Of a DNA stretch of 64,000 bases, positions 1 through 8,212 are shown piece after piece. Below the pieces are notes generated by a model. The model ran no database searches. It was not told where the DNA came from and was given only the letters and a program-made list of their open reading frames with translations. How positions within the stretch are numbered: position 1 is the first letter of the stretch; the number at the start of each line of letters is the position of its first letter. Origin of the DNA: DATLLJ01 sp035537875 (lineage in GTDB: Bacteria > Acidobacteriota > Vicinamibacteria > Vicinamibacterales > CAVVIG01). The position numbers were made by a program, and so were the translations under genes. The DNA is taken from positions 32,619-96,618 of the forward strand of contig DATLLJ010000035.1 of the NCBI GenBank assembly GCA_035537875.1, read 5' to 3'.

Positions 1-375
1 ACTGCTCGTCAGGGTGTTCACGCGTACCGTAAACGAGTTCGTCCCGGCGAGGACATCCGGGTGCTCCGGATCCAGCTGGAACTGACCCTCGATGGCGTTG
101 GTACTTCCCAGCGCTTCGATTTTGCCGGCTTCGATCCCCAGGAGGTTCAGCGCCCCACCAAAAAACTCTTCGCTCGCGCGGTACGAGGCTCTGGATTCGG
201 ACGGCGCGATGACGAACGTGCGGAGGCCCTTGACCGGCGGATCCGAACCGGCGGACCGCGGAGCGCCGTTGACGACAGTCGTCGCCGGTTCGGGGGCGTC
301 GCCTCCGCACGCACCGAGAAGCAGGACGAGCGTCAGCGTCGCAGCAGATCTGGGGACCATCGCGGTCATCCTCAT
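1..375 (-). CDS. YceI-family lipoprotein (3' end missing at window edge)
   Basis: Seen: an open frame runs off the left edge. It starts MRMTAMVPRS and has a hydrophobic stretch ending in a lipobox, LLLGAC, so it is probably lipidated and periplasm-facing. From about residue 50 it reads TFVIAPSESRASYRASEEF and later IEGQFQLD, the usual opening of the YceI beta-barrel lipid-binding domain. Known: YceI proteins bind isoprenoid-like lipids and are usually periplasmic. It lies 8 bp downstream of the RibD-like gene on the same strand and may be cotranscribed. ATGs at 369 and 360 are in frame and also precede the signal sequence. About 125 residues are visible; the rest of the domain lies outside the window. 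Confidence 0.8.
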   Translation of the reverse strand, partial: MRMTAMVPRSAATLTLVLLLGACGGDAPEPATTVVNGAPRSAGSDPPVKGLRTFVIAPSESRASYRASEEFFGGALNLLGIEAGKIEALGSTNAIEGQFQLDPEHPDVLAGTNSFTVRVNTLTSS

Positions 376-383
376 CCGCCGAG

Positions 384-1376
384 TCAGATCACACGAGTGA
401 CTGCTGGATCCGAGTCCGCCCGCTTATCGGGTTTGTCGTCGGGCGCTGTCAGGTCGCAATCGAACAACACGTCGCCCCCCATTCGAAACACGCGGTAGCG
501 AGGACGGCGGCAATCACCGAGGGCGAGCGGAGGCGGCACTCGAATAGCGGGACGACCATCTCCGATGAGCAGCGGAGCGATGGCCACGTGGAGGCGATCG
601 AGGAGGTTCGCCTCCAGGAACATGGACACGGTGACCCCGCCACCTTCGACGAAGATCCGCGCGCACCCCCGCGCGCGGAGAAGACGCAACAGCTCGGCGG
701 GATCGATGCTGTCGGGGGGCCCATCCACGCCGACGATGGTCGCACGACCGAACTGCTGCTCGCCCGCCTTCGTCAGCGAACGAGAACAGACGTAGAGCGT
801 TTCCGCTGCCCTGTCGGCGAACACACGATGATCGACGCCGAGCCGCCGCGCCGGATCGAGCACGACGCGGAGCGGGTTGGGACCATCGACCAGTCTGGTC
901 GTGAGCTGGGGGTCGTCTGCCGCCACGGTCCCAGCCCCAACAATGACCACGTCGCACAGCGCCCGCAGCCGATGCATATGAAGGATGTTCTGGCCGCCGG
1001 TGATCCAGTGCGACTCGCCAGCGAGCGTGGCGATGAACCCATCGAGACTCTGCCCCACATGACCGACGGTGATCGGACGAGCGGTCGTCGCGCTGCAGAT
1101 CGGCAGATACAGGTCGAGAAACGGTCGGCGTGCGTCGTCGGCCGGCAGCAAGGCCTCCCACACGCCGTCGGGGCGCCACGCAAGCAAGGCGGCCGGGTCG
1201 CTTTTCATCACTCGATGCAGCTGCCCGGCGTCGTTCAGCGCAAAGACAGCGGCCTGCGCAGCAGCGGCCGCACGGCCAGCCGCTCGAGCAGCGGCCGTCA
1301 CCAGCCCCCACGCGCTATCGTCGGTCGACCGGGCATCGGCCGGGCGAGCGGGAACGCTGCTCATCGGTGGTCGCAT
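384..1376 (-). CDS. RibD C-terminal-type (pyrimidine/dihydrofolate reductase fold) oxidoreductase
   Basis: A 330-residue protein. From about residue 100 it has the RibD reductase signature: GHVGQSLDGFIA, then ALCDVVIVGAGTVAADDP, NPLRVVLDP, and near the end IFVEGGGVTVSMFLEANLLD and PLLIGDG. The family uses NADPH to reduce the ribosyl ring of a riboflavin precursor or related substrates. The first 95 residues are Ala-rich with no recognised domain, and no deaminase domain is fused, so a bifunctional RibD is excluded. Riboflavin synthesis is possible, but no other rib genes lie nearby, so the substrate stays open. The YceI lipoprotein gene follows at 8 bp. Confidence 0.8.
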   Translation of the reverse strand: MRPPMSSVPARPADARSTDDSAWGLVTAAARAAGRAAAAAQAAVFALNDAGQLHRVMKSDPAALLAWRPDGVWEALLPADDARRPFLDLYLPICSATTARPITVGHVGQSLDGFIATLAGESHWITGGQNILHMHRLRALCDVVIVGAGTVAADDPQLTTRLVDGPNPLRVVLDPARRLGVDHRVFADRAAETLYVCSRSLTKAGEQQFGRATIVGVDGPPDSIDPAELLRLLRARGCARIFVEGGGVTVSMFLEANLLDRLHVAIAPLLIGDGRPAIRVPPPLALGDCRRPRYRVFRMGGDVLFDCDLTAPDDKPDKRADSDPAVTRVI

Positions 1377-1404
1377 CTAGTTGACTATAGTGCCACACCC
1401 GCAG

Positions 1405-2724
1405 TCACGACTCGCTCCTACGGACGAGCTGTCGCCGCTCGAGCGTCATCCGAACAATTGGCGGTGGACGCAGCGTGATTCTTGGCTGCGGCACCAGCTC
1501 CGTGCCGTCGGCGATCAGTCGCAATCGCCATCGCTGCGCAAACGTGGCCAGCAGCAGCACGCCTTCCATCCAGGCAAACGCTTCGCCGATGCAGTTGCGC
1601 GGTCCGGCTCCGAAGGGGATGTAGGCCATCTTGGGCCTTCCCTGCGATAGGGGGTCCAGCCAGCGATCGGGATCGAACGTCGATGGGTCCGGAAAAAAAC
1701 GGGGGTCGCGATGAAGCAGATACTGGCTGATCAGGACCGTTGCGCCGCCAGAAATGTATGTCCCGCCGATCTCGAGACCGGTGGCGGCTGTGCGGGCAAT
1801 CACCCACGCGGGTGGGCGCAGCCGCATCGACTCCGCCAGAATTCGACGGGTTGTGGCGAGCGCCGGTAGATCGCTGGCGGTCGCCGCCCGCTCACCCAGC
1901 ACGATGTCCACTTCCCGTTCGAGCTGCGCTTCAATCATCGGATGTTGCGCCAGCAGCGTCCACGTCCACACCAGGGCGTTGGCAATCGTCTCGTGACCCG
2001 CCAGTAAGATCGTCAGGGCATCGTCTCGAGCCTGCTCGAGAAGGGCTGGAGACCGATCCGCTGACCGCAGCAGCAGGGCGAGAAGGTCGTCAGGACCCGG
2101 GCCGTCGGAGAGCCGACCGTCGATGAGCGCGTCGACGAGCGCTGCCAGGCGTGCGCGCTCGGGCCGGACTCGCCGAACCGGCGCCAGCAGAGAGATGAAC
2201 GGATCGAGGGAATCGCTGGCCGTCGTCGCGGCGCGGCGGACCTCGTCCGATACGGTCCGCAGGTCGGTGCCAAACAGCGCCTGACCGACGATCGAGAGCG
2301 TGAGTGCGCCCGTGAGCGCCACGATGTTCACCGTCTCGCCGTCTCGCCAGCCGTCGCTCATCCGCGCGGTGTGGGCGACCATGATTTCGCTGTACCGTTC
2401 GAGGCACTGCCGGTGAAAGGCGGGCTGGATGGTGCTGCGTTGGCGCCGATGTCTTTCGCCGTCGGCCGTCAGCAAGCCCTGTCCGAGCAGTCGCGCCGCT
2501 CGCCGAAGCCCGCTTGACTTCGTAAACTTGTCCTGGTGGGTGACGAGGACGGCTTCCACGAGGTCGGGGTGTTTCAAGAGGAACGCCGGGCGACCTGCGA
2601 GCGAGAAGGGCACGATCTCGCCAGGCGAACAGGCGAGCGCGTCCAGGAACGCGAGAGGATTCCGGCTTGCGCGCCGCAGGCTCCAGCGGGAGCTACGGAA
2701 ATCTGGGGGGTAAGTGACGGCCAC
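1405..2724 (-). CDS. cytochrome P450
   Basis: A 439-residue soluble P450 with all hallmark motifs: I-helix oxygen-binding AGHET at 242-246, ExxR (ESMR, E298/R301), and the haem-binding loop FGAGPRNCIGEAFA with the thiolate ligand Cys378. Length is typical of bacterial class I P450s. The start is GTG at 2724; no in-frame ATG lies close upstream. The divergently transcribed double methyltransferase starts about 70 bp away, so the pair may share a regulatory region and act on one secondary metabolite; this is inference. No ferredoxin or ferredoxin reductase is encoded nearby, so redox partners must come from elsewhere. Confidence 0.93.
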   Translation of the reverse strand: MAVTYPPDFRSSRWSLRRASRNPLAFLDALACSPGEIVPFSLAGRPAFLLKHPDLVEAVLVTHQDKFTKSSGLRRAARLLGQGLLTADGERHRRQRSTIQPAFHRQCLERYSEIMVAHTARMSDGWRDGETVNIVALTGALTLSIVGQALFGTDLRTVSDEVRRAATTASDSLDPFISLLAPVRRVRPERARLAALVDALIDGRLSDGPGPDDLLALLLRSADRSPALLEQARDDALTILLAGHETIANALVWTWTLLAQHPMIEAQLEREVDIVLGERAATASDLPALATTRRILAESMRLRPPAWVIARTAATGLEIGGTYISGGATVLISQYLLHRDPRFFPDPSTFDPDRWLDPLSQGRPKMAYIPFGAGPRNCIGEAFAWMEGVLLLATFAQRWRLRLIADGTELVPQPRITLRPPPIVRMTLERRQLVRRSES

Positions 2725-2793
2725 TCGGCCATCGCATGTTATCAGGATCGCTCAAATCTGTTGGGCTATCATCGCGATCGGTTTTTCCCCTTG

Positions 2794-4830
2794 ATGGATA
2801 CCGCACCGCCACTCGACGGATCCGATCCGGCCTGGGAAGCGTTTGCCGCGCGCGAGCCCTACTTCGCCGTGCTGACGGCCCGCACCTTCCTTCGCGCGAA
2901 CCTGACACCCGAACGGGAGCGCGAGTTCTTCGCGAGCGGCGAGAACTACGTCCACTGGCTCCTCCACGTCATCAATCAGCATCTCGTGCCAGAGTTCGCG
3001 CCGATGTCGACCCTCGAGTTCGGCTGCGGCGTGGGACGTCTGGCGATCCCTTTCGCGCGCCGCGCGGGACGAGTCACGGCCGTCGATCGCTCGCCGACGA
3101 TGATCAAGCTGGCCAGGGAGGAGGCGCATCGCCAGGGAGTCGATCACATCGACTTTCAGACTCCGGAAGAGCTCTTCCGCGACGGACGCAAATTCGATCT
3201 CATCAACTGCTACGGCGTTTTTCAGCGACTCGAGCCCGGGGCAGGACTGCTGTTACTGCGCCAACTGGTCGGCAGTCTTGGGACGGGCGGCGTCGGCGTC
3301 TTTCAGTTTCCCTATCGGGCCTCGACTTCGACCTTCGTGGGCCTCTCCCGACGCCTGCGTTCACGTGTCACGTGGCTCAACGGCATCATCAACGTAGTTC
3401 GCGGAAAGGCGTACAGCGACCCGTTCATCGCCACGCACACCTATCATCTCGACGATGTCTTTCGCGTGCTGGACGAGGCGTTTCGGCACCGTTACGGCGC
3501 CCCTATCGCGGCGACGCACCTCCTGTTCGAGAATCAGGAGGGTCTTGCTGCCTTCATCGCGTGCGTGGAGGCTCCACGCGAGCACGCGCGGCCTAGTGGT
3601 GGGTCGGCGCAGCACGGTGGACCGGTCGACGTGCGGGCGCTGATCGAACAGACGGGTATCGACGACCTGAACCGAAGGGCCGAGGAATACTTTTCCACCC
3701 TGAAGAACTGGGACCACCACCTGGCGAAGCCGTTCAACAACCCGGAAGAGACGCCGTCGCTGCTGACCGGCGTCGCGACGTTGCTTCAGGGTCTTCGACC
3801 GGCCGCCGGCATGACCGTGCTCGAGTTCGGCGCGGGTACGGGATGGCTGTCACGATTCATGACTCAGCTGGGGTGTCGAGTGATTCTGCTCGACGTCTCG
3901 CCGAGCGCGCTGACCATCGCGCGAGAGCTGTACGAGCGTCAACCGATCGTCGGCGATCGACCCCGACCGCAGTTCCTCACGTTCGACGGCCGGCACATCG
4001 ACCTGCCCGACCAGAGCATCGATCGCATCGTCAGCTTCCACGCGTTCCACCACGTGCCGAATCCCGAAACCGTGCTGCGTGAGTTCGGCCGCCTGCTGCG
4101 GCCGGGTGGAATCGCAGGCTTCGTCGAGCCCGGCCCGCGGCACTCCCTTGATCCACAGTCACAATTCGAGATGCGCGCCTATCGCGTCGTCGAGAACGAC
4201 ATCGATGTGCACGCCCTCTGGCGGGCGGCGCTGACATGTGGATTCAGCGACTTGAAGCTGGCGGTACACCACGCGCCGCCTTTCCTGGTGTCGCTCAGCG
4301 AGTTCGAAGACTTCCTCGCCGACAGCGGCGCTGGCGAACCCTGGGTGAACTCGACCCGCACATACCTCCGACATGTCCGAACCTTCTTTCTCCTCAAGAC
4401 AGGGGTGGAGCGGCTCGATAGCCGGTCGGTCGGTGCCCTTGCGTGCCGGATTGACGCGGTGGTTGCCGACCGCTCCGGCGTCGGACAGCAACCGGTGAGC
4501 ATCGACGCGACCGTCCGGAACACCGGCACCGGCGTCTGGCTGACGGCGGAATCGGAATACGGCGGGGTCGCACTCGGCGCTCATTTGTACGATGAGTCCG
4601 GGAAACTGATCGCATTCGATCTGGTCCGCCAGCGGCTGACCGAGCCGTTGCGCGAGGTCGTTCCTGGCGAAGTCGTCACCTGCCGTCTGACGATTCCTCC
4701 ACTACCGGCCGGCCGATACGTGGTCGAACTGGACTGCGTCGCGTCGAAAGTAATCTGGTTCTCGCAGGTCGGTTCCGAGCCCGTCCGGCTGACGATCGAC
4801 ATCCCGGTGGTCGACATCCCGGTGGCTTGA
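2794..4830 (+). CDS. tandem class I SAM methyltransferase with C-terminal beta-sandwich domain
   Basis: The likely start is ATG 2794, preceded by an in-frame TTG; the frame stays open upstream into the P450 promoter region but lacks sensible sequence there. The 678-residue product has two methyltransferase domains. The first has motif I LEFGCGVGRLAIPFA at 74-88 and VTAVDRS after it. The second has motif I VLEFGAGTGWLSRFM at 342-356, then VILLDVSP, SFHAFHHVPNPE and GRLLRPGG. After a linker, residues of roughly 555-678 (TVRNTGTGVWL, VALGAHLYD, LPAGRYVVELDCVA) resemble the Wzt-C/Ig-like beta-sandwich found on glycan-modifying enzymes. The first domain is less canonical. A role in polysaccharide or natural-product methylation is inferred. 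The last codons contain a short in-phase repeat (DIPV-V-DIPV). Confidence 0.85.
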   Translation: MDTAPPLDGSDPAWEAFAAREPYFAVLTARTFLRANLTPEREREFFASGENYVHWLLHVINQHLVPEFAPMSTLEFGCGVGRLAIPFARRAGRVTAVDRSPTMIKLAREEAHRQGVDHIDFQTPEELFRDGRKFDLINCYGVFQRLEPGAGLLLLRQLVGSLGTGGVGVFQFPYRASTSTFVGLSRRLRSRVTWLNGIINVVRGKAYSDPFIATHTYHLDDVFRVLDEAFRHRYGAPIAATHLLFENQEGLAAFIACVEAPREHARPSGGSAQHGGPVDVRALIEQTGIDDLNRRAEEYFSTLKNWDHHLAKPFNNPEETPSLLTGVATLLQGLRPAAGMTVLEFGAGTGWLSRFMTQLGCRVILLDVSPSALTIARELYERQPIVGDRPRPQFLTFDGRHIDLPDQSIDRIVSFHAFHHVPNPETVLREFGRLLRPGGIAGFVEPGPRHSLDPQSQFEMRAYRVVENDIDVHALWRAALTCGFSDLKLAVHHAPPFLVSLSEFEDFLADSGAGEPWVNSTRTYLRHVRTFFLLKTGVERLDSRSVGALACRIDAVVADRSGVGQQPVSIDATVRNTGTGVWLTAESEYGGVALGAHLYDESGKLIAFDLVRQRLTEPLREVVPGEVVTCRLTIPPLPAGRYVVELDCVASKVIWFSQVGSEPVRLTIDIPVVDIPVA

Positions 4831-4915
4831 CCACGGCGAAGCACATGGGTTACCGTTCACGCGGCTTTTCGCCCATATTTTCGCCTTCGTTGCAGAGGCG
4901 CCTGGAGGAAGCGTT

Positions 4916-5941
4916 ATGAAGCGCGGACTAGTGCTGTTTGCCATCGTCGGCGCTGGCGCTACGGCGATGGGGATTGCGGCGTGCGCCCAGCAGGCGCCGA
5001 CAGAACAGCAGGCGCCCCCGGCCCAGGCCGCGCCCCAGGCACAAGCCGGCCAGGCGGGCGGCGGAGGGGCCGCCGGCGGCGGAGCCGCCGCACCTGAGCG
5101 ACCCAGCCTTCAGCTCGAGAAGGTGAGGAACAACCTGTATCAGCTGCCCATCTTCAATCAGAGCAACGCGCCTGGCGCCACCACGACCATCTTCGTATCC
5201 GAGAACAACGGCGTGATTCTCGTCGACACGAAGAACCCCGGTTCCGGAAAAGCGATCATCGAGAACGTCAAGAAGGTGACGGACAAACCGATCACCACGA
5301 TCATCAACACTCATACTCACAACGACCACCTGGGCGGAAACCTCGAATTCGAGCCCCAGGTTGAAGTGATCGTGCAGGAAAACACAGTCGGCTACATGAA
5401 GGGCTTGCCGCAATTCAAGGATGGCCAGAACGCCGACCGACTGCCGAAGAAGACGTTCAAAGACAAGATGACGCTCTTCAGCGGAAACGATTCCATCGAC
5501 CTTTATCACTTCGGTCCGGCACATACCGGCGGCGACGCATTCGTGGTATTCAGAAACCTCCGTGTCATGGCCGCGGGTGACGTCGTGGCGGCGACCGGCA
5601 CACCGGTGATGGATTTGGCCAACGGTGGAAGCGCTCTGCAGTGGGGTCAGACCATCGCCAAGGCGGCAGCCGGCATCAAGAACGTCGATCTCATTACGCG
5701 CGGACACACAAGCCAGACGTGCGACTGGGCTTGTTTCGTCGAGTACGGTCAGTTCATGACGGCGTATGCGGATGCCGCGCGAGCCGCCCACAAGGCCGGC
5801 AAGACCGTCGAGCAGGCCGTGGCCGAGATTCCGACCGCCATGGGACCCCGGTGGAAGGACTACTTCGCCGGTCTGTCGGGTCGAAACCCAGGCACGAAAG
5901 CGAACGTCACCGCGTTTTACGAAGAACTGAACAAGAAGTAG
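4916..5941 (+). CDS. metallo-beta-lactamase-fold hydrolase, lipoprotein
   Basis: The start is ATG 4916 with GGAGG upstream. The signal sequence ends in a lipobox (GIAAC, Cys23), followed by a long Gln/Ala/Gly linker to about residue 60. The MBL core carries the zinc motif HTHNDH at 133-138, GPAHTGGD with the next histidine, and a later RGHTSQTC segment. It resembles acidobacterial secreted MBL proteins of the quinoprotein-relay/SoxH type rather than true beta-lactamases. The substrate cannot be told. It is a single gene, closed by a strong hairpin 11 bp past the stop. Confidence 0.88.
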   Translation: MKRGLVLFAIVGAGATAMGIAACAQQAPTEQQAPPAQAAPQAQAGQAGGGGAAGGGAAAPERPSLQLEKVRNNLYQLPIFNQSNAPGATTTIFVSENNGVILVDTKNPGSGKAIIENVKKVTDKPITTIINTHTHNDHLGGNLEFEPQVEVIVQENTVGYMKGLPQFKDGQNADRLPKKTFKDKMTLFSGNDSIDLYHFGPAHTGGDAFVVFRNLRVMAAGDVVAATGTPVMDLANGGSALQWGQTIAKAAAGIKNVDLITRGHTSQTCDWACFVEYGQFMTAYADAARAAHKAGKTVEQAVAEIPTAMGPRWKDYFAGLSGRNPGTKANVTAFYEELNKK

Positions 5942-5952
5942 CCTCTTCGCTC

Positions 5953-5987
5953 CCGTACGCGACGGCTCATCCATCCGTCGCGTACGG
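5953..5987 (+). terminator. perfect 13-bp hairpin after the MBL gene
   Basis: CCGTACGCGACGG pairs perfectly with CCGTCGCGTACGG around a 9-nt loop, starting 11 bp after the stop codon. There is no U-tract, so intrinsic termination is probable but not certain. Confidence 0.65.
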
Positions 5988-6086
5988 AGTCTGAGCCCGC
6001 CGCTCCAGCTCAACCCGTTTATCGTTCAGCTCGGTCGCGTGGCGTGTCGGTACGCACTATGCGTTAAGTCCGGCCGGAGGCGCATT

Positions 6087-6650
6087 GTGAAACAGCTCCC
6101 GGTTGTGCTGGCTATTGGTCTAACGCTGCTCCGCGTGTCCGCCACCTCGGCTGTTCAAGCACCCGAAGTCAATCCCGACGCGCAACTCCTGCTCGAATTC
6201 AAGGAGCGCGTCGATCACTACCTGCAGCTTCGCAACAAAGCAGATGATGGAGCGCCTCCCCTGGAGAAAACGGAGGACGTCGCACAGATTCGCCAGGCCC
6301 AGCTGACGCTGGCCGAACGGATCAAGGCCGCCCGCTCGGGCGCCAAGCAAGGCGACATCTTCACGCCTGCCATTGCGTCGCAGTTCAAGCGGCTGGTCCA
6401 CCTGCCGGCGAGGGAGACCGGTTCGAAGGAGATTCTCAAGGAGGACAATCCCGGAGCCATTACCTTCAAGGTCAACGAGCGCTACCCGGACAAGGAACCG
6501 CTTGCGACGGTACCGCCGGCTGTGCTCGGCAGTCTACCGAAGCTGCCGGAAAAGCAGGATCTCGAATACCGCTTCGTCGGCAAACACCTCGTTCTGCTCG
6601 ACACGCGCGCACACTTGGTCGTCGATTACGTACCCAATGCCGTTTCGTAG
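6087..6650 (+). CDS. secreted protein of unknown function
   Basis: The chosen start is GTG 6087, because GGAGG at 6076-6080 sits 6 bp before it and the product then opens with a clean signal peptide (MKQLPVVLAIGLTLLR, cleavage near TSAVQA). The mature part of about 160 residues is soluble and charged, with a probable coiled segment (ELRERV-like heptads around LLLEFKERVDHYLQL) and a C-terminal strand-rich part ending in LVLLDTRAHLVVDYVPNAV. Similar secreted proteins occur in acidobacteria, but I cannot name a family. The phosphoesterase gene follows 19 bp later, so they are probably cotranscribed. Confidence 0.75.
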   Translation: MKQLPVVLAIGLTLLRVSATSAVQAPEVNPDAQLLLEFKERVDHYLQLRNKADDGAPPLEKTEDVAQIRQAQLTLAERIKAARSGAKQGDIFTPAIASQFKRLVHLPARETGSKEILKEDNPGAITFKVNERYPDKEPLATVPPAVLGSLPKLPEKQDLEYRFVGKHLVLLDTRAHLVVDYVPNAVS

Positions 6651-6669
6651 GAGTGCGTGAGGTTCAATC

Positions 6670-7560
6670 ATGCCCAGCCGCCATGTCTCTCGATGTGCCA
6701 GTCTGCTGGCTTTGGTCGTCGCGATTGCCACGCTCGGAGCCCAGGACATCACGCTGCCGGCCAAGCCGGACTCACTGAAGTTTGCCGTGATCGGCGACAG
6801 CGGAACGGGCAGCTCCGCCCAGTACCGCGTGGCAGAAATGCTGTTCAAGGCGCGGGCGACGTTCCCCTACGAGTTCGTGATCATGATGGGGGACAACCTA
6901 TACGGCCGGGAGACGCCAAAGGACTTCGAGAGGAAGTTCGAGCTGCCGTATAAGCCGCTGCTCGATGCCAACGTCAAGTTCTACGCCAGTCTCGGCAATC
7001 ACGATGAGGCCAACCAACGTTATTACAAGCTGTTCAACATGAACGGCGAGAAGTACTACACGTTCAAGCCGAGAGATGGGGTGCGGTTTTTCGCGCTCGA
7101 CAGCAACTACATGGACCAGGCTCAGCTCGACTGGCTGGAAAAGGAACTCGCCGCGAGCGGGTCGGACTGGAAGATCGCGTTCTTCCACCATCCTCTTTAT
7201 TCGTCCGGGGGCCGGCACGGCTCCGACCTCCAGCTCCGTGAGCGGCTCGAGCCGATGTTCCTGAAACACGGCGTCGACGTCGTGTTCTCGGGCCACGAGC
7301 ACTTCTACGAACGAGTCAAGCCGCAGAAGGCGATCTACTACTTCGTGTCAGGAGGGGCCGGGAAGCTGCGGGAAGGCGACGTCAGGCCAAACAGCGAGCT
7401 GACCGCCAAAGGGTTCGATACGGGGTACCACTTCATGTTGCTGGAGCTCGAGAAGGACGTCATGCATTTCGAGGCGGTCAGCGACCAGGGCAAGAGCGTG
7501 GACAGCGGCAGCCTGCCGCGCTTCAGCGACGCCGAGAAAAAGAAACTGGCGGGCTTATAG
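6670..7560 (+). CDS. secreted metallophosphoesterase, purple-acid-phosphatase-like
   Basis: A 296-residue protein with a signal peptide cut near TLGAQ. The calcineurin-like dimetal motifs appear in order: AVIGDSG (D43), MMGDN (74-76), SLGNHDE (109-112), FFHHPLY, and SGHEHFYER toward the C-terminus. This set matches the purple acid phosphatase/ACP5-like branch, which hydrolyses phosphomonoesters outside the cytoplasm. It is the second gene of a likely two-gene unit with the unknown secreted protein and converges on the selenoprotein-like gene with only 12 bp between stops. Confidence 0.9.
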   Translation: MPSRHVSRCASLLALVVAIATLGAQDITLPAKPDSLKFAVIGDSGTGSSAQYRVAEMLFKARATFPYEFVIMMGDNLYGRETPKDFERKFELPYKPLLDANVKFYASLGNHDEANQRYYKLFNMNGEKYYTFKPRDGVRFFALDSNYMDQAQLDWLEKELAASGSDWKIAFFHHPLYSSGGRHGSDLQLRERLEPMFLKHGVDVVFSGHEHFYERVKPQKAIYYFVSGGAGKLREGDVRPNSELTAKGFDTGYHFMLLELEKDVMHFEAVSDQGKSVDSGSLPRFSDAEKKKLAGL

Positions 7561-7572
7561 CCGCTCGAGCCA

Positions 7573-7806
7573 TCAGGAGCGGCCGAGCGCGTGTTGGACG
7601 GCCGCTAGCGCCTCTTCGTCGGCTGGAAAGCCCGCGGCGTCCTTTCTGGCGACGATCTGATCATCCACCCAGACGGTGAATTCACCCCGTCCGCCTTCGA
7701 TGAGCTCAGCGTCGAGACCTGCCTGATCTTTGATGAGCGCGGCCACACGGACCGCGCGCGGCCGGTAATTTCAAACCTTGCAGTAACGAATGCGGATCTT
7801 GTTCAT
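7573..7806 (-). CDS. SelW/Rdx-family protein, probable selenoprotein with in-frame UGA
   Basis: Seen: starting at ATG 7806, the frame reads MNKIRIRYCKV, then UGA (7773-7771), then NYRPRAVRVAALIK and on through EFTVWVDDQIVARKD to a real stop at 7575-7573. Counting the UGA as selenocysteine (residue 12) gives 77 residues, the usual Rdx-domain length. The UGA falls exactly at the second redox position of the CxxC/CxxU motif (C-K-V-U) and is followed by NYRPRA, as in bacterial Rdx/SelW proteins. Known: SelW-like proteins are thioredoxin-fold redox proteins, often with Sec here. A SECIS-like hairpin follows the UGA. It lies 20 bp after the FmdB gene and is probably cotranscribed. Standard gene callers would miss or truncate it. 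A disabled gene is the alternative, but the rest of the frame is intact. Confidence 0.85.
7740..7764 (-). promoter_or_regulatory. candidate bacterial SECIS element
   Basis: Beginning 7 nt after the UGA, the transcript forms a 10-bp stem (CGGCCGCGCG with CGUGUGGCCG, two of the pairs G-U) closed by the 5-nt loop CGGUC. The apical GGU lies 18-20 nt after the UGA. In the well-studied E. coli fdhF element the SelB-binding loop also carries GGUC at nearly the same distance. The element lies inside the coding sequence, as bacterial SECIS elements do. Confidence 0.7.
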
Positions 7807-7826
7807 CGGGAACCGGGGCGAAAAAA

Positions 7827-8120
7827 CTAGTCGTCCTTGTGCTTCTTGGTCTCGGCTGCATCCATGCGGTGCTCTTCGTGTTCCTTGAGCGCCGACTGGT
7901 ATTCTTCGTACTCGCGCCCCTTGTGGACGGGCGCCCAGCGCTTCCTTTCGGCACGAGCCAGCGCCAGCGTGTGCTCCTTCGTGGTCATGCCGGCGGGCAC
8001 CGAGAGCAGCCGCTCGAGATCCGCCCCGCTGCACGATGGGCACGTCGGCGCATCTCCGGGACGCACCAGAATCTCGAATTGCTGGCCACAGGCCAGGCAC
8101 CGATACTCGTAGAGCGGCAT
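7827..8120 (-). CDS. FmdB-family zinc-ribbon protein
   Basis: A 97-residue protein starting MPLYEYRCLACGQQFEI, the typical FmdB zinc ribbon, with the second Cys pair in PTCPSC. The C-terminal half is charged and helical (AERKRWAPVHKGREYEEYQ, then Lys/Asp-rich). FmdB proteins are small putative regulators; the exact role is unknown. The start has no Shine-Dalgarno sequence but a TAGACT box 8 nt before the ATG, suggesting a leaderless message. The SelW-like gene follows at 20 bp. Upstream is the divergent LPMO-like gene. Confidence 0.9.
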   Translation of the reverse strand: MPLYEYRCLACGQQFEILVRPGDAPTCPSCSGADLERLLSVPAGMTTKEHTLALARAERKRWAPVHKGREYEEYQSALKEHEEHRMDAAETKKHKDD

Positions 8121-8212
8121 ACAACCAAAGTCTACCAGATCGCTCTTTACAGAGAGGTGGGTGCGGTGTACTGTCGATGCGCTTTCGGCGATTTTGAAAG
8201 GATGGCCGGCGT

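Noticed and set aside
2536..2793. N-terminal extension of the methyltransferase frame
   Set aside because: It reads through the antisense of the P450 N-terminus and the promoter region; protein-like sequence starts at 2794.
4789..4827. Short 15-bp repeat at the end of the methyltransferase gene
   Set aside because: Only two in-phase copies (DIPVV, DIPVA); too short to mean more than local slippage.
6659..6669. AGGTTCAATCA resembling an arm of the 42.6-kb inverted repeat
   Set aside because: Eleven matching bases before a different type of gene, with no inverted partner, is within chance.
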